Source: Planctomycetota bacterium | Lineage (GTDB): Bacteria > Planctomycetota > Phycisphaerae > Phycisphaerales > UBA1924 | Assembly (NCBI GenBank): GCA_017303555.1 | Contig: JAFLCN010000003.1 | Coordinates: 62,001 to 126,000, forward strand | DNA: 64,000 nucleotides | Direction of reading: 5' to 3' | In this document: piece after piece, positions 25,341-33,913 of the stretch | Layout of the letters: each line of letters opens with the position of its first letter | How positions within the stretch are numbered: the first letter of the stretch is position 1 | Program-made: the position numbers and the translations under genes | The notes under the pieces: generated by a model | What the model was told of the DNA's origin: nothing | Database searches by the model: none | What the model saw: only the letters and a program-made list of their open reading frames with translations

Positions 25341-25425
25341 GCTCGCCAGAAACAGGACTTCCGTGGCTTACTATTCGATTCGCACGGGCGGCCGCGATGA
25401 TTCGCAGCGCCCTTTGGAGTCTCGC

Positions 25426-26280
25426 ATGCTGGGTTCCCTTACTCGCGTCCGATCCCTTGTCGCTTCCTTCGCGATTCTCGCGGTCTCGGCCGCGGGCGTT
25501 GCGCACGCCGACACCGACCCCGTCTTCTCCAAGCTCACCGAGGCCAAGAGCCCCGCGATCGTCACGATCAAGTTCGTGCTCAAGATTAGCATGGGCGGCA
25601 GCGATGAAGAACGCGAAACCGAGATCGCCGGCGTCATGATCGACGAGGGCGGTATGGTCATGGCCAGCAATCTTCAGTTGGGCGGTGTTTCGGAGGCCAT
25701 GCGCTCGTTCATGTCGCAGGGCATGAGCATGACCCCGAAGGACATCAAGGTGCTCGTCGGCGAAGACACCGAAGGCGTCGAGGCCAAGCTCGTCGCCCGC
25801 GACAGCGAGCTCGATCTCGCCTGGGTGCAGATCGCAAAGAAACCCGAGAAGCCCTACGCCTCGATCGACTTCTCCGCCGGCAGCAAAGCTGTTCAGGGCC
25901 AGACCCTGTACAGCCTCGAGCGCCTCGGCAAGTTCTTTGATCGCACCCCGACCGTGAACAGCTTCGAAGTCGGCGCGGTCGTCGCCAAGCCCCGCAAGTT
26001 GTTCGTTCCCAGCGAGCGTATCGGCGCGGGCCTCGGCACCCCGATCTTCTCCAGCGACATGACCGTCGTCGGCGTCACGGTTCTTCAGCTCCCCAGCAAG
26101 GAAGAGCTCGAAGCCGAACAGGGCATGATGGGTGCATCGCGTGGCGTGGGCGAAGTGATTCTCCCGTGCGAGGATGTTGCCAGCGCGATCAAGAAGGCCA
26201 AGGAAGCCGCGGCCAGCGGCAAGCCGGTCGATGAGCCCGCTCCTGCCGCCGCGGCAGAAGAGCCGAAGGAAGCGAAGTAA
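25426..26280 (+). CDS. HtrA-like pseudoprotease (catalytic residues missing)
   Basis: 284 residues from ATG 25426; the in-frame sequence upstream of it overlaps the htrA gene and is not protein-like. The N-terminus is a signal peptide (MLGSLTRVRSLVASFAILAV..AHA). The trypsin-like pattern is recognisable: SPAIVTIKFV, EIAGVMIDEGGMVMASN, DSELDLAWVQI, and GAGLGTPIFSSDMTVVGVTVL. The His segment (TNxHV) is replaced by MASNLQLGG near residue 80, and the GNSGGP loop by GAGLGTP, so no protease activity is expected; only the Asp remains. It lacks PDZ domains and ends in an alanine/glutamate tail. Possibly a partner or regulator of the upstream HtrA. Confidence 0.7.
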   Translation: MLGSLTRVRSLVASFAILAVSAAGVAHADTDPVFSKLTEAKSPAIVTIKFVLKISMGGSDEERETEIAGVMIDEGGMVMASNLQLGGVSEAMRSFMSQGMSMTPKDIKVLVGEDTEGVEAKLVARDSELDLAWVQIAKKPEKPYASIDFSAGSKAVQGQTLYSLERLGKFFDRTPTVNSFEVGAVVAKPRKLFVPSERIGAGLGTPIFSSDMTVVGVTVLQLPSKEELEAEQGMMGASRGVGEVILPCEDVASAIKKAKEAAASGKPVDEPAPAAAAEEPKEAK

Positions 26281-26305
26281 ATCTTCGCCAAAGTCGAGTG
26301 TTCAC

Positions 26306-26331
26306 AAAGGCCCGCAGTCGCGGGCCTTTTT
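26306..26331 (+). terminator. Rho-independent terminator after the pseudoprotease gene
   Basis: A 10-base perfect stem (AAAGGCCCGC at 26306-26315 and GCGGGCCTTT at 26320-26329) with loop AGTC is followed by T residues. It starts 25 bases after the stop. The T-run coincides with the stop codon of the convergent epimerase gene, and because both arms are A/T-ended it may work in both directions. Confidence 0.85.
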
Positions 26332-27334
26332 ACTTCGTGGCGGCGGCCTCGAACTGGCGCAGCCACTGCCATTGCTTTTCGAGCCCCGCGTCGAATGAAG
26401 TCTTCGGTTCGTATCCCAGTTCATCGCGCGAGCGCGTCGGATCCGCCCATGTCGCCATCACATCCCCAGCCTGCATCGGCGCACGCTCGATCTTTGCAGG
26501 CTTTCCGACGACCTTGGCAATCGAATCCACCATCGCATCGAGCGTGATCGGCTTGCTGTTTCCGAGGTTCCAGATGCGATAGCCAAACTTCGGAATGCGA
26601 TCGAGCGCCGCCAGAATGCCGCCGACCGTGTCTTCTACAAACGTGTAATCGCGGCTCGATGTCCCATCGCCGAAAAGCGTCAGAGTTTCTTCGCGTGCGA
26701 TCTTGCCCATGAACGAGCGGATCGCAAGGTCCGGGCGCTGCCGCGGGCCGAAGACCGTAAAGAACCGGAGCATCGCAACCGGCTGCTTGGTGAGGTGATG
26801 GTGCGTGTACCCGATCAACTCGCACGCCCGCTTCGTCGCGGCATACGGGCTGATGGGCCGGTCCACATTCTCCGTTTCCGAGAACGGCCGCGACCTCTCG
26901 CCCGGCGCGAGCGTCCCATAGACCGAGCTCGAAGACGCGATGACGACACGGTCGATGCCGTGCTTCGCGCACTGCTCCAGCAGCACGCTCGTCCCGGTCA
27001 CGTTCGCGTGCGCATACCCGGCCGGATCAGCGATGCTCGGCCGCACCCCGGCCCTCGCGGCAAGGTGAATCACAGCGCCGGGATGCGTGCGCTCGAAGAG
27101 ATGCGCCATCGCAACACGATCGGTGATATCGCCGGGAATGAACTCGAACCCGCCGCCGGTTGTCACCGCGGCCTTCTCGACCTCGGCCAGGTTCAGTTGC
27201 TTCAGGCGCTGCGGATAGAACGGATCGAAGTTGTCCACGCCCACCACGCGCCGGCCCGCCCGCAGCAGCGCCTCCGCCGTGTGCGACGCGATAAAGCCCG
27301 CAACGCCCGTGATCAGAATCGGTCGATCGCTCAC
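26330..27334 (-). CDS. NAD-dependent nucleotide-sugar epimerase (UDP-glucuronate 4-epimerase-like)
   Basis: 334 residues, a short-chain dehydrogenase of the extended type. ILITGVAGFIASHTAEAL is the NAD-binding GxxGxxx loop, VVGVDNFDPFYP follows it, and IASSSSVYG with YAATKRACE (near residue 150) gives the Ser/Tyr/Lys catalytic set. PYAATK, RFFTVFGPRQRPDLAI and RDYTFVEDTV are typical of UDP-glucuronate or UDP-glucose 4-epimerases and related capsule enzymes. The family fits UDP-glucuronate 4-epimerase best, but the sugar is not proven. Its product would feed surface polysaccharide. The stop overlaps the terminator of the convergent gene. Confidence 0.85.
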   Translation of the reverse strand: MSDRPILITGVAGFIASHTAEALLRAGRRVVGVDNFDPFYPQRLKQLNLAEVEKAAVTTGGGFEFIPGDITDRVAMAHLFERTHPGAVIHLAARAGVRPSIADPAGYAHANVTGTSVLLEQCAKHGIDRVVIASSSSVYGTLAPGERSRPFSETENVDRPISPYAATKRACELIGYTHHHLTKQPVAMLRFFTVFGPRQRPDLAIRSFMGKIAREETLTLFGDGTSSRDYTFVEDTVGGILAALDRIPKFGYRIWNLGNSKPITLDAMVDSIAKVVGKPAKIERAPMQAGDVMATWADPTRSRDELGYEPKTSFDAGLEKQWQWLRQFEAAATK

Positions 27335-27684
27335 ACACCAACCTTTGCCGTTCGATGGGCCGCGATCAAGCTCCGGCCTTTCCGGAGTTCGATCGCGAGA
27401 TCAACCGGTGAGACCCGGTCAAGACAAAACTCGTAACTTCATCGATTCTCAGGAATGAAGCAGGGCACTATCGCTAGACAGTGCCCCGCTGGAGGAGAGA
27501 GAGATCTGGTGAGTATACAGATTTATCGGTCCACACCGTCTTTCTGTTCGATTTACGCCCTTTGACGGTCCCCCAATTCGGCGAAAAGCGTCAAAATTGA
27601 CGGATAGTTCTGGTTGTGTTTGGTAAAAAACAACCCGCTCGGTGAGCGGGCTGGTTCAAAACAGTGACGCGCTTCTGAAACGTT
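27335..27684. other. Intergenic region with a hairpin and a possible leader frame
   Basis: 350 bases between two minus-strand genes. It contains GGGCACT (27463-27469) and its complement AGTGCCC (27480-27486), then a strong purine-rich GGAGGAGAGAGAG before a GTG at 27510 that opens an 18-codon plus-strand frame ending TGA. It also contains the minus-strand terminator described separately. The epimerase promoter must lie in the left part. No tRNA is seen. Confidence 0.4.
27624..27650 (-). terminator. Rho-independent terminator of the Spy-like gene
   Basis: On the minus strand the sequence runs CCCGCTC, loop ACC, GAGCGGG, then TTGTTTTTTACC. The stem occupies 27634-27640 and 27644-27650, followed by six T residues. 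It lies 35 bases downstream of the stop at 27685 and would end that minus-strand transcript. Confidence 0.85.
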
Positions 27685-28695
27685 TCACTCTGCCGGAGGA
27701 GGCGGAGGGGGTGCCCCGTCTTGCGGCGGGCGGGGCCGGCGTCGGGGCGGTGGCAATTCCTTGCCTTCTTCACGCGCCTTTTCACGCAGCGCTTCGATCA
27801 AGACCCGGCGCTCTTCGGGGGTCATGCTTTCCCATGTTTCGCGCAGGTCCGGCGGGAGCGATTCGATGCCCTGCGGCGCCGGTCGCTTTGCGCCATCGCC
27901 GCCGCGGCGATCACGGAAGCGCTGCAGCGCTTCCTGCTTCTCTTCCGGGGTCATGTTGGCAAGGCGTTCCTGAAGCTTGGGTGGTAGGTTGTCGGGATTG
28001 AAGTTTCCCCGGGCCCCATCGCCGTTCTGCTTCTGGATGCGGCGGCGCACCTCTTCGCGTGCCTTGCCTTCGAGCCCGCGCTCCGCCATGTCCTTCTTGA
28101 TCGATTCGAGCCGTTCCTGCACCAGCGGCTTCTGCTCGTCGGTCAAGACCGCGAAGATCTTCGCCTGCGCATCCTTCGGGCTGGGCGCAAGCGCACGAAG
28201 TTCTTCGAACTTCTGGCGTGCAGCGCCGTCCGGACCCTTTTCTGCCGCGGGAGGAGGCGGCTGCATCGCATCGCCGTCCGCCGGGGGTTGATCGCCTTTT
28301 CGGGGCGGGCGGCCGCGATCTCCGAACTTGCCCCGTATCTCCTCGAACTCGCCTTTGTGCGCCTCACGGAACGCACGCATCGACTGCTCGAACTCCTGAT
28401 TGATCGCCTTGATCTTGGACTGCTGCTCTTCGGTCAGGCGCAGATTCTCGGGCGTCTTCTCATCGCGCAGCACGCCGACGGCGCGCATGAACTCCATCTG
28501 CGGCATGGGCCGATCGGCCAGGCGCTGCTTCGGGTCGCCCCCCTGTCCATCGCCGAACGGGCGGCGCGTGCCGGGAACTCCGCCATCAACCACCTTCGGT
28601 CCCTGAAGCACCGGCTCGGTGCTCGCGGGTTCGGCGAGCGCGTATGGCATGCCGCAGGTGACGACCAACGCGAGAGCAAGGAACTTGGTTTTCAT
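27685..28695 (-). CDS. Secreted Spy/CpxP-like LTxxQ-repeat protein
   Basis: 336 residues from ATG 28695. The N-terminus (MKTKFLALALVVTCGMPYALA) is a signal peptide. The body is strongly charged and helical with LTxEQQ-type motifs: LRLTEEQQSKIKAINQEF and VLTDEQKPLVQERL, plus MTPEEKQEAL and MTPEERRVLIEAL, resembling the LTxxQ motifs of Spy/CpxP periplasmic chaperones. Low-complexity proline/glycine/arginine stretches separate them, and the C-terminus is almost pure proline/arginine/glutamate. It may have a periplasmic chaperone or metal-stress role, but the repeats are weak. It is divergent from mrp. Confidence 0.65.
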   Translation of the reverse strand: MKTKFLALALVVTCGMPYALAEPASTEPVLQGPKVVDGGVPGTRRPFGDGQGGDPKQRLADRPMPQMEFMRAVGVLRDEKTPENLRLTEEQQSKIKAINQEFEQSMRAFREAHKGEFEEIRGKFGDRGRPPRKGDQPPADGDAMQPPPPAAEKGPDGAARQKFEELRALAPSPKDAQAKIFAVLTDEQKPLVQERLESIKKDMAERGLEGKAREEVRRRIQKQNGDGARGNFNPDNLPPKLQERLANMTPEEKQEALQRFRDRRGGDGAKRPAPQGIESLPPDLRETWESMTPEERRVLIEALREKAREEGKELPPPRRRPRPPQDGAPPPPPPAE

Positions 28696-28917
28696 GTTGA
28701 GGCTCCACCCAGAGAAGGAAATCGTGCAAACACGGTATTGGATGACATCGGTCAAACGCGGGTGCGGGGCGTCTATTGCTTGTCCGGCCTTCAATCGCGG
28801 CAAAACAAAGCCCAAATCCGTGTGAACGGGCGGGTCTGTGCGGAGGGTGCCGACCGGGACGGCTAGCATGGGCGAACACTCAAACCCGCGGCATTTGCCG
28901 CGGAAAGGCCGATTGCG

Positions 28918-30135
28918 ATGTCCCTTTCCAAAGACTTTGTAACAAGCTGCCTGACCGGCGTCGCGGACCCGGTTCGGGGCAAGGATCTGGTTTCTTCGGG
29001 CGCGCTGCAGTGGGTGAGCGCGTGCGACACATACGCATCGATCCGGCTGTTCATGCCTCCGGAAGCGGGCAAAGGGGTGCTGCAGCAGGTCGCGCAGTTG
29101 GCGCACACGAAGCTGCAGCAAGTCGCGCAGCGCAACGGCGAAGCGGTGGATTCACTGATCGTCGAGTTCGTGGACGATGCGGGGACCGTGGTGCACACGG
29201 CTCGATTCGGGGGCATGGTGCAAGGAACGGCACCAGCGAAACCGCAGCCTCCGGCCGGGAGCGCGGGGCACGAACCGATCCCGGGTCTTGAGAAGAGCGC
29301 GAAGCCCGCGGGCCAGCACGGTTTGCCCGGTGTGCGCAGCATCATCGCGGTCGGCGCGGGAAAGGGGGGCGTGGGAAAAAGCAGCATCGCGCTCAATCTC
29401 GCGGTGGGGCTGGCTCGCCGCGGGCACGCGGTCGGGTTGCTGGATGCCGATATCTACGGGCCCTCGATGCCGACGATGCTGGGGCTGAACACGCTCGAAC
29501 AGGCGGTCGTCGCCGGGCGATTGCAGCCGTTCTACGTGCACGGTGTCAAAGCGATCACCATCGGCAAGCTGGTGGACTCGGAGCGCCCGCTGATTTGGCG
29601 CGGGCCGATGGCGCACGGCGCGTTCAAGCAATTGACCGAGCAAACGGGCTGGGGCGAACTGGACTATCTGATCATCGATCTTCCGCCCGGAACCGGCGAC
29701 ATCGCGCTGACCATGGCGCAGACGCTCAAGTTGAGCGGGGCGGTCGTAGTCTGCACGCCCCAGAAGGTGGCGCAGGACGACGCGGTGCGAGCGGCCGGAA
29801 TGTTCAAGCAACTCGGGATCGATGTGCTGGGCGTGGTGGAGAACATGAGCTGCTTCGTCGGCGACGATGGCAAGAGCTACGAGATATTCGGCCGGGGCGG
29901 GGCGGAGATGATGGCGCAGAGATTGGGCGTGCCGTTCCTCGGAGCCGTGCCCATCACGATGTCGCTCCGTGAGAACAGCGACGCGGGCGACCCGAGCGCG
30001 AACTTCGAGGGGACGGATGCGCCCGGCGTGCGCCTGCGCGAGTCGCTCGAGAACCTGGTGACAAACCTCGAATCGCAGGCGGCGCTCGCCGCGATGCGGA
30101 GCGGGGCGCAGAAGCCCGTGCTCACCATTTCCTAA
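28918..30135 (+). CDS. mrp: Mrp/ApbC-type iron-sulfur carrier ATPase
   Basis: 405 residues. An N-terminal MIP18-like (DUF59) domain (residues 1-100) precedes a P-loop NTPase. AVGAGKGGVGKSSIALNLA near residue 142 is the deviant Walker A, LLDADIYGPSMPTMLG follows, and YLIIDLPPGTGDIALTM is Walker B. It should bind and transfer a [4Fe-4S] cluster to apoproteins. The usual CxxC cluster motif is not present: the equivalent stretch is VVENMSCFVGDDGKSYEIFG with a single Cys, as in some Mrp variants. The upstream gene is divergent; the following NTF2-like gene is 110 bases downstream. Confidence 0.9.
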   Translation: MSLSKDFVTSCLTGVADPVRGKDLVSSGALQWVSACDTYASIRLFMPPEAGKGVLQQVAQLAHTKLQQVAQRNGEAVDSLIVEFVDDAGTVVHTARFGGMVQGTAPAKPQPPAGSAGHEPIPGLEKSAKPAGQHGLPGVRSIIAVGAGKGGVGKSSIALNLAVGLARRGHAVGLLDADIYGPSMPTMLGLNTLEQAVVAGRLQPFYVHGVKAITIGKLVDSERPLIWRGPMAHGAFKQLTEQTGWGELDYLIIDLPPGTGDIALTMAQTLKLSGAVVVCTPQKVAQDDAVRAAGMFKQLGIDVLGVVENMSCFVGDDGKSYEIFGRGGAEMMAQRLGVPFLGAVPITMSLRENSDAGDPSANFEGTDAPGVRLRESLENLVTNLESQAALAAMRSGAQKPVLTIS

Positions 30136-30245
30136 GTGCTGAACGACAAGGCGCTTGAGAAGATTCTCGCCGCCCGCACAGAGCCGCCGCTTGAGTTCGG
30201 CGCGATCGCTCCAGACAGTGCGCCGCACCAGGAGGAGCAAGGAAC

Positions 30246-30758
30246 ATGGCGAAGAAGAGCAAGAAGAAGACACGTCCGCCAGCCCGCCGCGGCACCAAGC
30301 CCGCGAACGCAGCCGGCAAGCGGGCCGGATCGAAAAAGAAGAGCGCGAGCAAAGCCCCGAAGCGCGATCCGTTTGCGCCCGTCGCCGTGAAAACCGGACC
30401 CGGCATGTCTCCGATGGAAATCGGCAGCAAGCTCGTCGCCGATTTCAACGCCGGCAAGATGCACCTGAACGAGATGTGGTCGCCCGCGATCGTTTCGATC
30501 GAGGGTGTCGGCGTCAGCCAGGCATGGAACGGTCGCAAAGCCGTTGATGCGAAGAACGCCTGGTGGGCCAGCGAGCACACCGTCCACGGCGCCAGCGCCG
30601 AAGGCCCGTACGTGGGCGCGACCGGCTTTGCCGTGAAGTTCGTCATCGATGTGGAGACCAGGAGCACCGGCACGCGCGAGATGATGACGGAGATCGGCGT
30701 CTACTCCGTCAAGAACGGCAAGATCGTCCAGGAAGAGTTCATGTATCGCGCGGGCTGA
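30246..30758 (+). CDS. NTF2/SnoaL-like protein with histone-like basic N-terminal tail
   Basis: 170 residues with a strong AGGAGGAGCAAGG ribosome-binding site. Residues 1-42 are almost entirely Lys/Arg/Ala/Pro (KKSKKKTRPPARRGTKPA, AGKRAGSKKKSASKAPKR), like histone-H1 tails. Residues 45-170 resemble the NTF2/SnoaL fold (ADFNAGKMHLNEMWSPAIVS, TGFAVKFVIDVETRS, IGVYSVKNGKIVQEEFMY). The tail may bind nucleic acid; the pocket function is unknown. It ends 21 bases from the convergent gmk stop. Confidence 0.7.
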   Translation: MAKKSKKKTRPPARRGTKPANAAGKRAGSKKKSASKAPKRDPFAPVAVKTGPGMSPMEIGSKLVADFNAGKMHLNEMWSPAIVSIEGVGVSQAWNGRKAVDAKNAWWASEHTVHGASAEGPYVGATGFAVKFVIDVETRSTGTREMMTEIGVYSVKNGKIVQEEFMYRAG

Positions 30759-30779
30759 TCGGCGGGGGGTCGCGAAGGC

Positions 30780-31406
30780 TCACCGGGTCTGCATGCGCCT
30801 TCGTTCGCGCTCGACCCCGATCGCCTTGATCGCTTTGCCGAGGGCATCATCCAGGTGTTCGTTGACGAGAAACAGGTCGTAGACGCCGCAGGTCCGGGCG
30901 TGCGCGATCTCGGCCTTGGCCTGTGCGAAGCGCTTCTGGATGGCGGCTTCTTCTTCGCGCCGGCGGCCCCTCAGGCGTTCGAGCAGGCTCTCTTCGTTGG
31001 GGGGCAGAACAAAGATCGCGAACGCGTCGGGAATCTGCTTTTTGACGTTCACCGCGCCGACGATATCGATCTCAAGGATGACCAGCCGCCCGCGCTTGAG
31101 TTGCTCAAAGACCCAGCCCTTGGGCGTGCCGTACTTCTTGCCATAGACACCGGCGGTCTCGAGAAACTCGCCCTTGTCGCGCATCGCCTCGAATTCGTCG
31201 TCGGTGGCGAAGTGGTAATCCACTCCTTCGACGTCGATACCGGAGGAGGGGCGGGTCGTCCACGAAACGGAAAAGACCGCATCCGAGATGGAACGCTCGA
31301 TGCCGCGGGTGATCGTGGTCTTGCCGACTCCGGACGGGCCGGAGATGATGACGGCCATGCCGTCGTCGGTGTCGGTGGGCAGGCGATGATTCGGCGGGAG
31401 GGCCAT
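30780..31406 (-). CDS. gmk: Guanylate kinase
   Basis: 208 residues, normal size. It phosphorylates GMP to GDP. IISGPSGVGKTTITRGI near residue 20 is the P-loop, SVSWTTRPSSGIDVEGVDYHF is the GMP-binding region, and VILEIDIVGAVNVKK the Walker-B-like part. The lid segment LRGRRREEEAAIQKR fits. It is divergent from the hydrolase gene at 31438 with only 31 bases between the annotated starts, which suggests the hydrolase may begin later. Confidence 0.95.
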   Translation of the reverse strand: MALPPNHRLPTDTDDGMAVIISGPSGVGKTTITRGIERSISDAVFSVSWTTRPSSGIDVEGVDYHFATDDEFEAMRDKGEFLETAGVYGKKYGTPKGWVFEQLKRGRLVILEIDIVGAVNVKKQIPDAFAIFVLPPNEESLLERLRGRRREEEAAIQKRFAQAKAEIAHARTCGVYDLFLVNEHLDDALGKAIKAIGVERERRRMQTR

Positions 31407-31437
31407 CAGGCGGAGACTTTAGCGATTTGGGCAGAGA

Positions 31438-32820
31438 ATGTCAGGCCCGAAAGCGGCGGCAGCGAACAATTCAACCGTGAGGAGTGCCGGGAGCCGCGTG
31501 TTGTACAAGCGCTTCATAAGAAATGTGGTCGGTTTCGGCGCGACGGTCGTGGGGTTCCTGGCGATCACGTGCGTTTCGTTCGGCGCCGAGCCGCCGCGGA
31601 CCAAAGAAGCCAGCCGAGCGGACGTCGCACGCGAGTATCTGCTGACGGATCGCGCGTTCACCGGACTATTGATCCGCAGCGGCGGCGTGCCCGATGGCAA
31701 GAAGCTCCGTGAGATCAACGCCCGCTTCGACTGGATCACCAACCTGTTCATTCAGTCCAAACTGAGCAGAACGGTCGAGGAGCTGCGGCTTCTGACGAAG
31801 GACATCGCGGCAGCGAGTCGGGCGCCGGGACAGGATTGCATCTTCCCGAACGACGATGCCGAATCCGATCCGGTGGCGCGAGCGGATGCCGAGTGTCCGG
31901 AAGCGGATCGTGAACGCGAGAGCCTTCTGAAGCGTCTTGGGGCGATCACCCCCGTCAGCGAAGCGCACCGCACGGTGATCGAGATCGTGCGGGCGCGTGC
32001 GGCGCTCATCACTCCGCGCCCGGATTTCTCGAATTCCGAGTCTTTTCTCCAGCCGTGGAATTGTGACGGGCTTGGCGCGCGGGTGGGGTGGACGGCCGAT
32101 GGACTCGAGAAGGGGCAGCTTTTCGGGTACACCAGCCCGCAGGGGTACTGGCCGCTCATTGTTCCGGATGCGCCGCCGATCGCGATGCGGCTGCCCCAGA
32201 TTCAGATGGAGCACGAGCCGGACCCGGTGCGGGACGCAGCGATCGAGCGGTCCGGCAGACCGGTCATTGTCGCTTTGCACGGTGTTGGGGGTGACGAAAC
32301 AATCTTTGAGTTCGCGTACGGGCGTGGACTCCTGACGCGCGAGGCGCAGCGGCGCGACGCGATTCTGGTCTTGCCCCGAACCGAGTTTTTCGGGATGTAT
32401 CCGGATGCGCTCCCGATGCTGCTCGATCAACTCGAACTGTTCCACAAGATCGATCGGTCACGCGTGTATCTGATCGGGCACTCGATGGGAGCGCAGGCGG
32501 CGCTCGGTCTGGCGCGCAAACATCGCGACCTGGTTCGTGCAGTGGTGCTGTTCGCGGGGGGCGTGGGGATTGCGCCCGGCGCCGGTGCGAAGCCGGAAGA
32601 TCTGCCGCCGATACTCATGATCGGTGGAGAGTTGGATCGGGTTTTTCGGGCGGAGACGCTCCGGAACGAGGCGGCATTGGCCGCGGCGGGCGGGTTCAAT
32701 GTTGAACTGCGAATCAAGCCGGATTACGGGCACGTACTGGTCGTGAACGGCGCGCTGCACGAGGCCATGCTTTGGCTCGAATCGCAGGCGTTGCCGCTGG
32801 CGCGGGACAAGGGCTGGTGA
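31438..32820 (+). CDS. Secreted alpha/beta-hydrolase (esterase-like)
   Basis: Up to 460 residues. A hydrophobic segment (FIRNVVGFGATVVGFLAITC, residues 26-45) is probably a signal peptide; starting at GTG 31498 would make it a classic one and leave more room for divergent promoters, so that start is a real alternative. The last about 200 residues are an alpha/beta-hydrolase: VIVALHGVGGDE, nucleophile Ser in LIGHSMGAQAALG (near residue 350), Asp in GGELDRVF and His in DYGHVLVVN. It belongs to the phospholipase/carboxylesterase-like group. The middle region has no clear domain. Confidence 0.8.
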   Translation: MSGPKAAAANNSTVRSAGSRVLYKRFIRNVVGFGATVVGFLAITCVSFGAEPPRTKEASRADVAREYLLTDRAFTGLLIRSGGVPDGKKLREINARFDWITNLFIQSKLSRTVEELRLLTKDIAAASRAPGQDCIFPNDDAESDPVARADAECPEADRERESLLKRLGAITPVSEAHRTVIEIVRARAALITPRPDFSNSESFLQPWNCDGLGARVGWTADGLEKGQLFGYTSPQGYWPLIVPDAPPIAMRLPQIQMEHEPDPVRDAAIERSGRPVIVALHGVGGDETIFEFAYGRGLLTREAQRRDAILVLPRTEFFGMYPDALPMLLDQLELFHKIDRSRVYLIGHSMGAQAALGLARKHRDLVRAVVLFAGGVGIAPGAGAKPEDLPPILMIGGELDRVFRAETLRNEAALAAAGGFNVELRIKPDYGHVLVVNGALHEAMLWLESQALPLARDKGW

Positions 32821-32865
32821 GCCGGGCCGGTGGCCCCGTCGCGTGCTCCGCCGAAGAAACGCGAT

Positions 32866-33885
32866 TCAATCGAGCGCCCGGGCGCACGTTTCAAGCACCG
32901 CCATGCGGACGCCGACGCCCACCGTCACCTGGCGGAGAATGACCGAGCGCGGCCCGTCGGCGACTTCCGGATCGAGCTCGATGCCGCGATTGATCGGGCC
33001 CGGGTGCATGACGACCGCGCCGTTCTTGAGCCGGTCCGCACGCTCGGCGGTCATGCCGAAGAGCGATCGGTACTCGCGCACCGAGGCGATCGCGGGAGAG
33101 CTCTTGCCCTGCGCATCCGCTCCGCCATCGTGTCTTTCAAACTGCACCCGCAGCATCATCACCGCATCGACCTTCGGCAGCACCTCATCCAGTTCGTGCG
33201 TCACGGTAACGGCACCGCCCCTCCCCCCGAGCGATTCGAGGCTGCGCGGCGCCAGCCCGGCGGGGCCGACGCAGATCACCCGAGCGCCGAGCGCGGTCAG
33301 GCCCGCGATGTTCGATCGTGCAACGCGCGAAGACACGATGTCGCCGACGATCGCGACCGTCAGGCCCTTCATGTCGAAATCGTCCAGGCGTCCGTTCGCT
33401 TCGGCGAGCGTGTAGATATCAAGCAGGCCCTGCGTCGGGTGCTCGTGTCTGCCGTCTCCCGCGTTGATCACGGGGCACTTCACGTTGGCCGCGATCAAGC
33501 CCGCGGCACCCGCCTGTCTCGCCCGGATCACCAGCGCCCGCACGCCCATCGCCTCCACGTTGCGCGCCGTGTCGATCAGCGTCTCGCCCTTGGTCACGCT
33601 CGAGAACGCTCCGAGCAGATTGGAGACGTGGGCCCGCAGCCTGTGCGCCGCCGTGGTGAAACTCGTCCGCGTGCGGGTCGAATCTTCAAAGAAGAGATTC
33701 GCGATGGTCGTCCCGTGGAGCACGGAATCTTCGACATCGCTACGGACATCGACATACGCCCGCGAAGCGAAAAGCAGGGCGCGAATCTCGTCCGCCGGCA
33801 CGCCCTGCAGCCCGATCAGGTCTTTGCTCGACCAGCGGGTGTTCGATCTTGCTTTCTCACGGCGCGGCTTGACCATGGGGCGCAT
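32866..33885 (-). CDS. pyrB: Aspartate carbamoyltransferase catalytic subunit
   Basis: 339 residues from ATG 33885; another ATG at 33876 is possible. It joins carbamoyl phosphate to aspartate in pyrimidine synthesis. FFEDSTRTRTSF is the carbamoyl-phosphate loop, HEHPTQGLLD and the AIVGDIVSSRVARSN segment are standard, and VMMLRVQFERH carries the aspartate-binding LRxQxER motif. The insertion GGRGGAV is small. It is 28 bases downstream of a lipoprotein gene on the same strand. Confidence 0.93.
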   Translation of the reverse strand: MRPMVKPRREKARSNTRWSSKDLIGLQGVPADEIRALLFASRAYVDVRSDVEDSVLHGTTIANLFFEDSTRTRTSFTTAAHRLRAHVSNLLGAFSSVTKGETLIDTARNVEAMGVRALVIRARQAGAAGLIAANVKCPVINAGDGRHEHPTQGLLDIYTLAEANGRLDDFDMKGLTVAIVGDIVSSRVARSNIAGLTALGARVICVGPAGLAPRSLESLGGRGGAVTVTHELDEVLPKVDAVMMLRVQFERHDGGADAQGKSSPAIASVREYRSLFGMTAERADRLKNGAVVMHPGPINRGIELDPEVADGPRSVILRQVTVGVGVRMAVLETCARALD

Positions 33886-33913
33886 GGTAATGCGATCTCG
33901 AGCGTGCCGGTGC

